From Runella rosea (GTDB taxonomy: Bacteria; Bacteroidota; Bacteroidia; Cytophagales; Spirosomataceae): a DNA stretch of 64,000 nt. The notes under the pieces were generated by a model. That model made no database searches, was not told the origin of the DNA, and was given only the letters and a program-made list of their open reading frames with translations. Positions 27,240 to 36,094 of the stretch are shown piece by piece. The position numbers and the translations under genes are program-made. Each line of letters starts with the position of its first letter. Positions within the stretch are counted from its first letter, which is position 1. The DNA is taken from positions 2,604,001-2,668,000 of the forward strand of contig NZ_CP030850.1 of assembly GCF_003325355.1 (NCBI RefSeq). Reading direction: 5' to 3'.

Positions 27240-27273
27240 GTTGGATTTTGCACAGATTTGTGCAAAATCCAAC
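27240..27273 (+). terminator. Hairpin ending the metal-efflux operon
   Basis: GTTGGATTTTGCACA (27240-27254) pairs perfectly with 27259-27273 around a 4-nt loop, followed by the T-rich TATATTTTAT. It lies 20 nt after the czcB stop. Confidence 0.82.
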
Positions 27274-27437
27274 TATATTTTATGGATCACCCCACTCTTT
27301 TGAGTCTTTTGTCATCTTGTGTGAAATAGGCGGATTGAGAACAATATTCATTCCTAAATATTGACTCTCATGATAAAAATAAGATTCTCCGAATAGATGA
27401 TATGTTCATATGATTTATCACTAAACTTTATAGTATT

Positions 27438-27998
27438 TTGCCGGAAAGTCAGCTCATAAAAGCCTGTTTGAGGGGAGAATCATTTGCTTATGAACGCCTC
27501 TATCAACAGTATGCCCCCAAAATGATGGTGGTATGCAAACGGTATGTGAGTGATTATGAAGACGCCAAAGACCTTTTGCAAGAAGGGTTTATGAAAGTTT
27601 TTCAGGAACTGCACCGCTTCCGCAATGAGGGGTCGTTTGAAGGTTGGATACGACGCATTATGGTCAATGTTTCACTTGAACATTATAAAAAAATGGTCAA
27701 GCTACATCATCAATTGGACGACATTTCGCTGTTGAACGACCATTCCCAACCCATTGCCGACGAAGATATTGAAAGCCAGCTTTCAGCCGACGAATTATTA
27801 CTTTTGGTACAAAGCTTGCCCCCGTCCTATCGTATGGTGTTCAACTTATACGTTTTTGAGGGATTCAAACACCAGGAAATCGCCAAGCAATTGGGTATTG
27901 GCGAAGGCACCTCTAAATCCAACTTGCAAGATGCCCGCCGACTGCTACAGAAGAAGATTTTGACGATGAACAAAGAAGCTAAAACCCGTTCGATATGA
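27438..27998 (+). CDS. ECF RNA polymerase sigma factor
   Basis: A 186-aa sigma-70 family factor. Region 2 is AYERLYQQYAPKMMVVCKRYVSDYEDAKDLLQEGFMKVF with RNEGSFEGWIRRIMVN; region 4 is LPPSYRMVFNLYVFEGFKHQEIAKQLGIGEGTSKSNLQDARRLLQ. The frame opens at a TTG (27438) with no in-frame ATG before region 2 is damaged, so a non-ATG start is likely; an in-frame stop lies at 27411. The stop overlaps the start of the next gene by 4 nt (ATGA), the usual layout of an ECF factor with its controlling partner. Confidence 0.92.
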   Translation: MPESQLIKACLRGESFAYERLYQQYAPKMMVVCKRYVSDYEDAKDLLQEGFMKVFQELHRFRNEGSFEGWIRRIMVNVSLEHYKKMVKLHHQLDDISLLNDHSQPIADEDIESQLSADELLLLVQSLPPSYRMVFNLYVFEGFKHQEIAKQLGIGEGTSKSNLQDARRLLQKKILTMNKEAKTRSI

Positions 27999-29572
27999 GC
28001 GAGCAAGAACCACACAAACTAGACGAAACCTTTCGTTCGATGATTGAACGGATGTCGTTCGAACCACCCACAGCCAACCTGGATACCATGCGGGCCAATG
28101 TGCTCCAAATGCAGTTGGGCCGACTCAAAACAGAAAATGGCTGGCTTAAAGCAGCCTTGGGCATAGTGATGATGCTGTTGGGCAGTACTGGGTATGTATT
28201 GCTGAAAGGAAACGCCCCCGTACGGACAGAGCCGGTTGTTCAGCAGATACTAAAAGTCAAACAGATCGACACCGTTTATATCACTCGAACGGAGCGGGTT
28301 TACATTCGGGTGCCCATTCCTGAATCCATCGACGACGGCCCTGATTTAGCTCAAAATGACTATGAAGAACCTGATAATCAACCTAAAGCCAACAAAAACT
28401 CTGAAACCCTACCGAATGAAAAAACCGCTACTTTACATCCTAAAATCGGAATTCATAAAAATAAGTCATTCGATTCAAAAGATATTGTTGAAAATAATCG
28501 GTCTGGCAACCGTAAACGCAGCATTTTCAATAACCAAGCCCTCACCCCAAATCTAAGTCGACGAAAACAGGCTGGCAATGTTGAATCTTACGGTCAAAAT
28601 TTAACAGAGAACAAAACTCTAATTGGAAATAGCGTACCTTCTGCAGGTGGCCTTAACGCCCCCCCCGAGCCCTTAAACGAAGTCGAAACCAGCTTATTAA
28701 ATCTTAGCCTTTTAGAGCCCTTGAATTATTCAACATCCCCCCACTTACACATTCCCAAGATTCACTATAAATCTAAAAATCCAACCAATGCAAAACCTAG
28801 AAAACCTCGTCAGCCTTTCAGCGAGCGGCTTTCGTTATCGGCTTATTATGCCCCAGAGCTCAATAAACTTAATCTAAGAAGAGACAATATTGATGCTTTT
28901 GAGTTTGGTCACGAAAGTATTACAGGCACCCAAGTAGCAGGTATACGTGTTGGTATTAAACTATCCGACAATCTAAGCCTGTTGACGGGGCTAGAACACC
29001 AAACCATCCGCTTTGAACATTCAGGGCTCAATAAAGAAACCTTGATTGCTCAGAATATAAACGGTCAGCCCACATTTTTCAAAAAAACGGTCTTTGGCAT
29101 TGCACAAATCCCCGGAGATTTCTATACTTCCAACCCAGCGGTAGGCAGTAGAGTAGTGCTTGAAAGTGACGAAGATAATTTTGTGCAATTTTTACGCATT
29201 CCGTTGGCGTTCAGTTATGATTTTTACCGTCAGAAGCTGCACTGGTTTGAGCAAAGAAACACCGTTTTAAAACTCTATACCATTGTAGGTGGCTATTGGG
29301 CCACTCCAACAAAGCAGCAAATGAAAGTAGAAATTTATGAACCAGACGGACATGATTTTTATACAACACTCACCCATTTCCAAAATACAAGCGCAAATGT
29401 TGGGTTGAATGTGGGGTTAGGAGCAGAAATACGTTATGGCCAACATTGGAGTCTATTTGGAGAACCCTACTATCAAACTAATATGCAAAGTATGGTTCAA
29501 AATTTGCCTCTCCGGACGTTTGTGGGCGGATTTGGATGCCATTTTGGGCTAAAATATCAAATGAAAAAATAA
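27995..29572 (+). CDS. Membrane-anchored partner of the ECF sigma factor with barrel-like C-terminus
   Basis: 525 aa, overlapping the sigma gene by 4 nt. Residues 1-~48 are hydrophilic (DETFRSMIERMSFEPPTANLDTMRANVLQMQLGRL), as in a cytoplasmic sigma-binding segment. Residues ~50-72 form one membrane span (WLKAALGIVMMLLGSTGYVLL). A disordered Asn/Lys/Pro-rich linker runs to ~270. Residues ~275-525 alternate like an outer-membrane barrel (LSLSAYYAPELNK, GIRVGIKLSDNLSLLTGLEHQ, ANVGLNVGLGAEIRYGQHWSLFGEPYYQ, GGFGCHFGLKYQM). The layout suggests an anti-sigma factor reaching across the envelope. The anti-sigma role is inferred from gene order and topology. Confidence 0.78.
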   Translation: MSEQEPHKLDETFRSMIERMSFEPPTANLDTMRANVLQMQLGRLKTENGWLKAALGIVMMLLGSTGYVLLKGNAPVRTEPVVQQILKVKQIDTVYITRTERVYIRVPIPESIDDGPDLAQNDYEEPDNQPKANKNSETLPNEKTATLHPKIGIHKNKSFDSKDIVENNRSGNRKRSIFNNQALTPNLSRRKQAGNVESYGQNLTENKTLIGNSVPSAGGLNAPPEPLNEVETSLLNLSLLEPLNYSTSPHLHIPKIHYKSKNPTNAKPRKPRQPFSERLSLSAYYAPELNKLNLRRDNIDAFEFGHESITGTQVAGIRVGIKLSDNLSLLTGLEHQTIRFEHSGLNKETLIAQNINGQPTFFKKTVFGIAQIPGDFYTSNPAVGSRVVLESDEDNFVQFLRIPLAFSYDFYRQKLHWFEQRNTVLKLYTIVGGYWATPTKQQMKVEIYEPDGHDFYTTLTHFQNTSANVGLNVGLGAEIRYGQHWSLFGEPYYQTNMQSMVQNLPLRTFVGGFGCHFGLKYQMKK

Positions 29573-29588
29573 GAAATTACCATCTTTT

Positions 29589-29620
29589 AAAAGTGCCGAC
29601 CAACAATGTTCGGCACTTTT
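29589..29620 (+). terminator. Intrinsic terminator of the sigma operon
   Basis: AAAAGTGCCGA (29589-29599) pairs with TCGGCACTTTT (29610-29620) and is followed by further T residues, 16 nt after the stop. Confidence 0.88.
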
Positions 29621-29702
29621 TTTTGTGGGTCACCCCACCTTTTATTCAAAATTACGCTCTTACTGACGAAAACATGCAATCCCACGTAACCAGAATTTTA
29701 AA

Positions 29703-30149
29703 ATGATTAACCAAGAAAAAATCAACCGCAATGCATTTTTGAAGAATTTAGGATTAAAAGGGGCCGCCCTCATGGCTGTCTATTGTGGTGGAAATAGCCT
29801 GACAAGTTGCCAAAATGATTCCGCAGTAACTCCCCTAGCGGCCGACATTATACTTGACCTAAGCGACAGTAAATACGCTGCCCTCAAAGCCAATAATGGT
29901 TATGTGGTACTTTCTGCCCAAAATGTAGTGGTAGCTCGTACTGCTACCAACACTTACGTAGCCGTAACGCTCATCTGTAGCCACGAACAAAGGCGCGAAA
30001 TCACTTATAGGTCAGGGGAGTTTTATTGCACTGCTCACGGAGCCCGTTTCGACAACGCAGGAAAAGGACTGAACACCGAAGGTAAAAAGGGGCTGACAGT
30101 TTATACCACCTCACTCAATGGCACCACACTTACGGTAAAAGCCGCTTAA
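29703..30149 (+). CDS. Rieske [2Fe-2S] lipoprotein
   Basis: 148 aa. The N-terminus NRNAFLKNLGLKGAALMAVY resembles a twin-arginine signal with one arginine replaced, and SLTSC is a possible lipobox. The Rieske ligands are CSH and, 14 residues later, CTAH (LICSHEQRREITYRSGEFYCTAHGARFD). The second loop lacks the Cys pair that stabilises bc1-type Rieske proteins, placing it with low-potential ferredoxin-like types. It heads a run of four same-strand genes ending in a cytochrome, so a periplasmic electron-transfer role is likely. Confidence 0.88.
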   Translation: MINQEKINRNAFLKNLGLKGAALMAVYCGGNSLTSCQNDSAVTPLAADIILDLSDSKYAALKANNGYVVLSAQNVVVARTATNTYVAVTLICSHEQRREITYRSGEFYCTAHGARFDNAGKGLNTEGKKGLTVYTTSLNGTTLTVKAA

Positions 30150-30193
30150 CTATCATGCAGGCATTCAGTCTGACACTTCTTTAACGCCATAAA

Positions 30194-31105
30194 ATGAAAA
30201 AATACTCACTTCTTCTACTGATCAGCTTGATTACGATTGTTGCACACGCCCAAGACGATTTGTTGGACGAACTCAATAAAATTCAAAAGCCGGTTGTAAA
30301 CTATGCCTCGGCTACGTTCAAGTCAAGTCGTATCGTATCGGGGCATTCGATAGAAACCGTCGCGGCTAAGCACCTTGACTTCAGAATCTCACACCGATTC
30401 GGTGCATTGAATTCGGGGTATCAAGAGTTGTTTGGTCTGGATCAATCTCAAATTCGGTTAGGATTTGAATTTGGTCTTACTGACCGCCTCACCGTAGGCG
30501 TAGGGCGTAACAGCTACCAAAAAACCTACGATTATTATGCTAAGTACAAACTGTTGCGGCAAGCCTCAGGAGCCAAAGTAATGCCGGTCACAGTGGCATT
30601 GTTGGCCGCGGCCTACACCAATACCATGCCCTCTCAGCCCAATGCCCGTTTTTTTAACAATTTAGAACGCCAAACTTATTGTGGGCAGTTGTTGATTGCC
30701 CGAAAATTTGGGGAGCGGGTTTCGCTACAGCTTTCTCCTTCGATACTGCACCGCAACAAAGTAGAAACCGAAAATGACGCCAATACTTTGTATAGCTTGG
30801 GCATGGGCGGCCGCTTCAAATTGACGCGCCGTACGTCGTTTAACATTGAATATTACTACACTCCTACCTCCGCAGATGAAATCTCCCTACGTGATCCACA
30901 GTTTAAAAATGCCCTTTCCATCGGCTTCGACATCGAAACGGGCGGCCACGTATTCCAACTCCATTTTACCAACTCCAAGGGAATGACCGAAAAATACCTC
31001 ATCGGTCAAACCGAAGGAATGTGGCAAAACGGTGATATCTTCTACGGATTCAATGTATCGAGGGTCTTCAGTTTTGATAAAAGCGCCAAGAAAACTCACA
31101 AATAA
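30194..31105 (+). CDS. DUF5777 family outer-membrane barrel-like protein
   Basis: 303 aa. The signal peptide ends at AHAQ (residue 19). The mature part reads as amphipathic beta strands (HLDFRISHRFGALNSG, IRLGFEFGLTDRLTVGVGRNSY, FNIEYYYTP, NALSIGFDIETGGHVFQLHFTNSKGM, FYGFNVSRVFSF), the DUF5777 pattern. Function is unknown. In the Bacteroidota such genes sit with YceI and cytochrome genes, as here: spacing is 44 nt from the Rieske gene and 24 nt to the YceI gene. Confidence 0.85.
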   Translation: MKKYSLLLLISLITIVAHAQDDLLDELNKIQKPVVNYASATFKSSRIVSGHSIETVAAKHLDFRISHRFGALNSGYQELFGLDQSQIRLGFEFGLTDRLTVGVGRNSYQKTYDYYAKYKLLRQASGAKVMPVTVALLAAAYTNTMPSQPNARFFNNLERQTYCGQLLIARKFGERVSLQLSPSILHRNKVETENDANTLYSLGMGGRFKLTRRTSFNIEYYYTPTSADEISLRDPQFKNALSIGFDIETGGHVFQLHFTNSKGMTEKYLIGQTEGMWQNGDIFYGFNVSRVFSFDKSAKKTHK

Positions 31106-31129
31106 TTTCATTCCAAAAATCAAACAATC

Positions 31130-31678
31130 ATGAAAGCACGATTGGTTATTCCTTTGATTATCATATACTTCATTTCTTTTCAGGCAAAATCTCAGTTGTT
31201 TATTACGCAGGGGGGCGAAACGAGTTTTTTCTCCGAAACCCCTTTAGAAAACATCTCTGCTCTCAATAAACAAGTGGCGGCAATTATCAACACTTCGACC
31301 TCGGAAGTGGCCGTGAGAATTCAGAATGTAGCGTTTCACTTTCCCAATAAACTCATGGAAGAGCACTTCAATGAAAACTACATGGAATCTGAAAAATATC
31401 CCAATTCGACGTTTAAAGGAAAGATACAAGAAGTGATTGATTTCAAAAAAGAAGGGGTATATGATGTATCTGCCAAGGGCATTTTAGAGATGCACGGGGT
31501 AAAACAAGAACGAGTCATTAAGGGGAAACTAACGGTTGGAAAAGAGCAATTAACCTTTGTCGGTAACTTCGACGTAAAACTTGCTGACCATAAAATAGAA
31601 ATCCCGACGTTGGTGATGGCCAAAATCGCCGAGTCGCTGACCGTCAAAAATCATTTTGTCTTTACCCAAAAAAAATAA
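31130..31678 (+). CDS. YceI-family periplasmic protein
   Basis: 182 aa. The signal peptide ends near ISFQAKSQ (residue 21). The body follows the YceI lipocalin-like pattern: FFSETPLENISALN, VAFHFPNKLMEEHFNENYMESEKYPNSTFKGKI, GVYDVSAKGILEMHGVKQERVIKGKLTV. YceI proteins bind long isoprenoids such as quinone-like lipids, which fits a neighbour of Rieske and cytochrome genes. The stop precedes the next ATG by 4 nt. Confidence 0.92.
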   Translation: MKARLVIPLIIIYFISFQAKSQLFITQGGETSFFSETPLENISALNKQVAAIINTSTSEVAVRIQNVAFHFPNKLMEEHFNENYMESEKYPNSTFKGKIQEVIDFKKEGVYDVSAKGILEMHGVKQERVIKGKLTVGKEQLTFVGNFDVKLADHKIEIPTLVMAKIAESLTVKNHFVFTQKK

Positions 31679-31682
31679 AGCC

Positions 31683-32426
31683 ATGAAAACGCTTAACTTT
31701 TTTCTCTTCATTGGCATTGTCGGGTTATTTATTTCTTGCCTCTACGACAAACCTACCCCCGAAACCTCTTCAAACACTACACCCGGCCCGACCAATCCCT
31801 CAAATAGTACAAATACTGCCACGGGCATCACCCTGACCTGCACCATTGTTCCAAACACGACGGCGAGTGACCAAGTATGTTTTAATACCCAAATCCTTCC
31901 GCTAATTGTGAGCAATTGCGCCACCAGCGGCTGCCATGATGCCAAAAGTAGGGAAGACGGGTATGAATTAACGAGCTATAAAACCATCACGAGCAAAGGC
32001 ATCAATATCAGTAAGCCCCTCAGCAGCAAGCTATACCAAGTAATGATTGATACCGGAAAAGACCGAATGCCCCCTTCTACACCGCTCTCCAAAGCCCAAA
32101 CCGCCTTGTTTCTTAAATGGATTCAACAAGGCGCGAAGGAAACGATCTGCAATGTAAGCGTTGATACGACCAATGTAACCTTCTCAAAATCAGTGAAACC
32201 CCTGTTGGACACTTATTGTGTAGGTTGCCACAAAACAGGTGCTTCATCGGGAAGTGTACTATTAGACAGTTATAATAGCGTAAAAATTTACGTTGACAAC
32301 CAACGGCTTTTTGGCACAATGGGCTCGCAACAAGGCTACTCACCCATGCCCCCCACTGGAAAATTGACGGATTGCCAACTATTAGTAGTCCAAAAATGGA
32401 TTTTGCAAGGGGCTAAGAATGACTAG
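31683..32426 (+). CDS. Diheme cytochrome c-like lipoprotein
   Basis: 247 aa from the ATG at 31683 (the longer frame from 31656 overlaps the YceI gene). Lipobox LFISC near residue 19. The first haem site is the expanded CATSGCH (CX4CH), seen in many Bacteroidota surface cytochromes; the second is canonical CVGCH. Each is followed by a possible distal methionine in a DRMPPSTPLSKAQ or YSPMPPTGKLTDCQ block. The two halves are homologous (FLKWIQQGAKE, VQKWILQGAKN), so the protein is a duplication. It is the last gene of the electron-transfer set. Confidence 0.87.
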   Translation: MKTLNFFLFIGIVGLFISCLYDKPTPETSSNTTPGPTNPSNSTNTATGITLTCTIVPNTTASDQVCFNTQILPLIVSNCATSGCHDAKSREDGYELTSYKTITSKGINISKPLSSKLYQVMIDTGKDRMPPSTPLSKAQTALFLKWIQQGAKETICNVSVDTTNVTFSKSVKPLLDTYCVGCHKTGASSGSVLLDSYNSVKIYVDNQRLFGTMGSQQGYSPMPPTGKLTDCQLLVVQKWILQGAKND

Positions 32427-32464
32427 AATGTTTTCGATTCCTCTCTATCGATGTTCAAAATTAT

Positions 32465-34192
32465 CTACAAATTGCCTTTCCGCATTTCCTTCACGGCATA
32501 ATCTGCCGCCCGAGCGGTCAGGGCCATGTAGGTCAGGGATGGATTTTGGGTCGAAGTAGAGGTCATACAACCGCCGTCGGTCACGAATACATTTTTGCAG
32601 GCGTGCATCTGATTCCATTTATTCAGCATCGAGGTTTTGGGGTCTTTGCCCATCCGGATACCGCCCATTTCGTGATTTTCGTTGCCTGGCACCCGCTTCG
32701 TGTCCATCGATTTGATATTGGTGAAGCCTGCTTTGGTGAACATTTCGGTAAATTGCTCATAAAAATCCTTCAACATTTTCATATCGTTATCATCAAAATC
32801 GACCGACATCCGCAATTGCGGAATTCCCCAATCATCCTTTAGGTTCGGGTCGAGGCGTACATGATTGCTTTCTTTGGTCAACACCTCCCCCATCATATTG
32901 GCTCCGATGCTCCAACCTTCTTCGGAAGGTCTGGAAAGTTGGTCTTTGAGTTCCTCCCCAAAGAATCCATCTGTCGGAACACCCATTTTTGACGAGCCAA
33001 TCGAAGCGGCATAGCCCCGCAAAAAGTCAGTTTCTTGTTTTGTAACATTTCTAAAACGCGGCAAATAAGCACCGTTGGGTCGCTTTCCTTCGGTGGTGGT
33101 ATCGTGAAAACCATCGTACTCGGCAGAAACTCGACCACGGTAATTATGGAATCCAATGTATTTTCCCAACACACCGCTGTCGTTGCCAAAACCGTTTGGA
33201 AAACGATTAGAAGTAGAATTAAGCAGAATCAGATTAGAATTGAGTGCTGAAGCGTTCAGGAAAATGATTTTCGCGTAGTATTCCGTCATCTCTTTCGTGT
33301 TGGCATCAATGACGCGCACGCCCGTTGCCTTTCCTTTTTTCTCGTCATAAATCACTGAGTGCACCACCGAATGCGTTTTTAGGGTCATTTTGCCCGTTTT
33401 TTCGGCCCAAGGCAACGTCGACGCATTGGTACTAAAGTAGCCGCCGTAGGGGCACCCGCGCTCACAAAGCGTCCGATTTTGGCACTTAGCCCGGCCTTGT
33501 TGATAGTGAATAGGCTTGGGTTCAGTGAGATTGGCCGTACGGCCGATGATGATGTGCCGATCGGTATAGTTTTTAGCGACCTGCTGACTGAAGTGTTTTT
33601 CGACACAACTCATTTCGTGCGGGGGCAAAAACTCCCCGTCGGGTAGGTTAGGCAATCCGTCTTTGTTGCCCGAAATACCCGCAAATTTCTCGACATAGCT
33701 GTACCAAGGTGCAATATCAGCGTAACGAATGGGCCAATCAACCGCAAAACCGTCACGGGCAGGGCCTTCAAAATCAAAGTCCGACCAGCGCTGTGTTTGC
33801 CGCGCCCACAAAAGCGAGCGTCCGCCTACCTGATAGCCGCGCATCCACGAAAAAGGCTTCTCTTGCACAAAAGGGTGCTCGAAATCTTTCACCACAAAGT
33901 GCAGCGTTGGCTCTTTGAAAATATAGTGCCCACTCGAAGCAGGGCTTTTTTGTTTTAACTCCATCGGAACCTCCCCTAAATGCGGAAACTCCCAGGGATT
34001 TTTCATCGCAGTTGGATAATCTGTAATGTGTTTTACATCCCGCCCGCGTTCCAAAACCAGCGTTCTTAAGCCTCTTCCAGTCAGCTCTTTAGCGGCCCAG
34101 CCCCCGCTGATACCCGTGCCAATCACGATGGCATCAAAGCGATTCGTCGCACCGGTACGTTCTTTGATGGAATCTATGTTAAAGTAACTCAT
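32465..34192 (-). CDS. GMC-family FAD oxidoreductase
   Basis: 575 aa. An N-terminal FAD Rossmann motif (FDAIVIGTGISGGWAAKELTGRGLRTLVLERGRD), substrate-domain text SLLWARQTQRWSDFDFEGP, CERGCPYGGYFST, and the C-terminal GMC block (NENHEMGGIRMG, VFVTDGGCMTSTSTQNPSLTYMALTARAADY). This type oxidises sugars or alcohols and passes electrons to a cytochrome. The usual small gluconate-dehydrogenase subunit 3 gene is absent next to it. It converges with the dihaem cytochrome gene, 38 nt apart. No signal peptide is seen. Confidence 0.92.
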   Translation of the reverse strand: MSYFNIDSIKERTGATNRFDAIVIGTGISGGWAAKELTGRGLRTLVLERGRDVKHITDYPTAMKNPWEFPHLGEVPMELKQKSPASSGHYIFKEPTLHFVVKDFEHPFVQEKPFSWMRGYQVGGRSLLWARQTQRWSDFDFEGPARDGFAVDWPIRYADIAPWYSYVEKFAGISGNKDGLPNLPDGEFLPPHEMSCVEKHFSQQVAKNYTDRHIIIGRTANLTEPKPIHYQQGRAKCQNRTLCERGCPYGGYFSTNASTLPWAEKTGKMTLKTHSVVHSVIYDEKKGKATGVRVIDANTKEMTEYYAKIIFLNASALNSNLILLNSTSNRFPNGFGNDSGVLGKYIGFHNYRGRVSAEYDGFHDTTTEGKRPNGAYLPRFRNVTKQETDFLRGYAASIGSSKMGVPTDGFFGEELKDQLSRPSEEGWSIGANMMGEVLTKESNHVRLDPNLKDDWGIPQLRMSVDFDDNDMKMLKDFYEQFTEMFTKAGFTNIKSMDTKRVPGNENHEMGGIRMGKDPKTSMLNKWNQMHACKNVFVTDGGCMTSTSTQNPSLTYMALTARAADYAVKEMRKGNL

Positions 34193-34449
34193 GTTGATTC
34201 ATATTCCCTCGGCTGTGGACCTCCGAAGGTAAAGTTAAGTGGGTTAGATTCTACACTATAAAAAAGTATGGTCTGTTTTGACTTACTGTCTATTGAACAA
34301 AAATAACGGTCTTTTTGCTTTCCTTCTATAAAGTTCTTAAAAACAAACTATATCTCTGAGGCCTACTTCACTTCCGTCGTGTTTTCTAAACAGCAACATC
34401 CTCAAAAATATCCATTCATCAAGCCCCTTTTCCGTTGGTTATAATCCCG

Positions 34450-34480
34450 TTGGCAAGTTTCACCAACACCCCTACATTTG
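34450..34480 (+). promoter_or_regulatory. Promoter of the PspC gene
   Basis: TTG (34450-34452), 20 nt, then an exact -7 box TACATTTG (34473-34480), 44 nt before the ATG. The rest of the 34193-34524 divergent region shows no gene. Confidence 0.65.
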
Positions 34481-34524
34481 ACCCATCAAAACAGCCAAGA
34501 ACAACCAACAATATTATAATAGCC

Positions 34525-34752
34525 ATGGAAACAAACAGATTATATCGCATTACCAATCAATCAGTTATCGGAGGAGTGGCAGCTGGAATGGCGCATCATT
34601 TCGGGATAGACCGCGCACTGGTACGCATCCTGTTTGTGCTAGCTTTTTTCTTCACCGCAGGGTTTCCTACCGTCATGATTTACATTATTTTGTGGGCAGT
34701 GCTACCGACCGCCATTAAAGAATCAACGGATACGAGCGTGATTCGTATCTAG
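34525..34752 (+). CDS. PspC-domain small membrane protein
   Basis: 75 aa from the ATG at 34525; the frame runs further upstream but METNRLYRITNQSVIGGVAAGMAHHFGID is the natural start. The PspC domain shows IGGVAAGMAHHFGIDRALVRILFVL and one strong membrane segment (FFFTAGFPTVMIYIILWAVLP). It is likely an inner-membrane envelope-stress protein. It stands alone with its own promoter and terminator. Confidence 0.9.
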   Translation: METNRLYRITNQSVIGGVAAGMAHHFGIDRALVRILFVLAFFFTAGFPTVMIYIILWAVLPTAIKESTDTSVIRI

Positions 34753-34781
34753 GGGTTGAAGTGAAACAGTGTTTGCAAATG

Positions 34782-34809
34782 AATGCCGACTTTGGAGAGA
34801 GTCGGCATT
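34782..34809 (+). terminator. Intrinsic terminator of the PspC gene
   Basis: AATGCCGACT (34782-34791) pairs with AGTCGGCATT (34800-34809), followed by a T-run. Confidence 0.88.
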
Positions 34810-34849
34810 TTTTTATCTTGCGCGAAGGGATGCTTTCATCTTGCCAAAA

Positions 34850-34867
34850 GCGGGTTCGAGAACCCGC
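34850..34867 (-). terminator. Hairpin after the MFS gene
   Basis: GCGGGTTC-GA-GAACCCGC, an 8-bp GC-rich perfect stem five bases beyond the minus-strand stop, followed on that strand by a short TTTTGG. It is a probable weak terminator. Confidence 0.55.
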
Positions 34868-34872
34868 CCACA

Positions 34873-36090
34873 CTACTGTTTCTCCTGTTCAATCAGCGTC
34901 TGCACCCAACGAAAGCCCACAAAAGCCGCCAGCATACACCCAATAATAACGCCCCAAAGCGCATAATAGCCGTAAGTAGCGGCAATTTGCCCGCCCAGCA
35001 CTGGGGCGGCTACCTGCGCAATGGCGTAGCACATGGAGTACAATGCCGAATATTGCCCTCTGTTTTGGGGCGTAGAGCGCTCCATCGTAAAAGAGTTCAT
35101 GAACGGCATGGCCAACATTTCGCTCAATGTGATGGTGATGACCGCAAGGGGCAAAATCCAGACAAACCCCTGAAAAACAATGAACAGTAAATAACTGAGT
35201 CCGCAAAAAAGTACACCCCAACTGATAAAGGTGAGTTTAGGACGCAACGGCTCAATGTAGTAAATCAAAATCATTTCAAACGCCGCTACCAGCAGTCCGT
35301 TGGAACCGAGAAGTAAACCAATGTAAAATTCGTTGACGTGGAGTTCAGTTTTCCAAAAAACGGGCACAATGCTAAAAAACTGCATAAACCCGATGGCAAA
35401 CAAAATGGTAAATACCACAAACCGCATGTAAATACCATCCCGAAAAGCAGATTGTTTCGGCACGACAACCGCATCTTTGTCGTATTCAGCGGCGTGGGTT
35501 TTGTCCCGATTTTTAACCAATAAAGCCAGCACCACCGCCGCCGAAATATTGGTAATACCATCGGCAATGAATAAATATTTGTAGCCAATCGTCGCAAAAA
35601 AACCGCCTAACGCGGGGCCAATGGCCCAACCGATATTGATAGCTAAACGGTTGATGGCATACGCCCGTGTGCGATTTTCGGGGGTGCTGTAAAACGCAAT
35701 GGAAGTAGAATTTGCGGGCCGAAAGGCTTCACCTACCAAACTCAAACAAAACGTAGAAATACACAAAGTGGGCAACGTACGCATTTGCATCAGCACAAAA
35801 AACATCAAACCGCCCAATGCCAAACTTGCCATTTGGACGTAGTAGTGCCCCACTTTATCGGTCAGTTTACCGCCAAAATACGTCCCCAATATCCCTCCCG
35901 CACCCGCACAACTCACTACCAAACCGGCATTGGGCAAACTGAAATGTAGCGCCTGTGTCAGGTACACGCTCATGAAAGGAATCACCATCGTACCCGACCG
36001 ATTGATGAACATCACAAAGGCCAAAAGCCAGATTTCGCGGGAGATACCGCCGTACGCATTTCGATAAAGAGTGGCTGTTTTTTGTAACAT
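34873..36090 (-). CDS. MFS transporter
   Basis: A 405-aa inner-membrane protein with about 12 spans. The loop 2-3 signature GGKLTDKVGHYYVQ and the motif RPANSTSIAFYSTPENRTRAYAINRLAINIGWAIGPALGG are typical of the MdtH/drug-efflux branch. The substrate is unknown. The ATG at 36090 is only four bases after a perfect TACTTTTG -7 box, so the message is probably leaderless. Confidence 0.9.
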   Translation of the reverse strand: MLQKTATLYRNAYGGISREIWLLAFVMFINRSGTMVIPFMSVYLTQALHFSLPNAGLVVSCAGAGGILGTYFGGKLTDKVGHYYVQMASLALGGLMFFVLMQMRTLPTLCISTFCLSLVGEAFRPANSTSIAFYSTPENRTRAYAINRLAINIGWAIGPALGGFFATIGYKYLFIADGITNISAAVVLALLVKNRDKTHAAEYDKDAVVVPKQSAFRDGIYMRFVVFTILFAIGFMQFFSIVPVFWKTELHVNEFYIGLLLGSNGLLVAAFEMILIYYIEPLRPKLTFISWGVLFCGLSYLLFIVFQGFVWILPLAVITITLSEMLAMPFMNSFTMERSTPQNRGQYSALYSMCYAIAQVAAPVLGGQIAATYGYYALWGVIIGCMLAAFVGFRWVQTLIEQEKQ

Positions 36091-36094
36091 AATG

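Noticed and set aside
34850-34867. GGTTCGAG text resembling a tRNA T-arm
   Set aside because: The loop between the stems is one base too long for a T-loop and no D-arm, anticodon arm or acceptor stem can be folded upstream; it is better explained as a terminator hairpin of the MFS gene.
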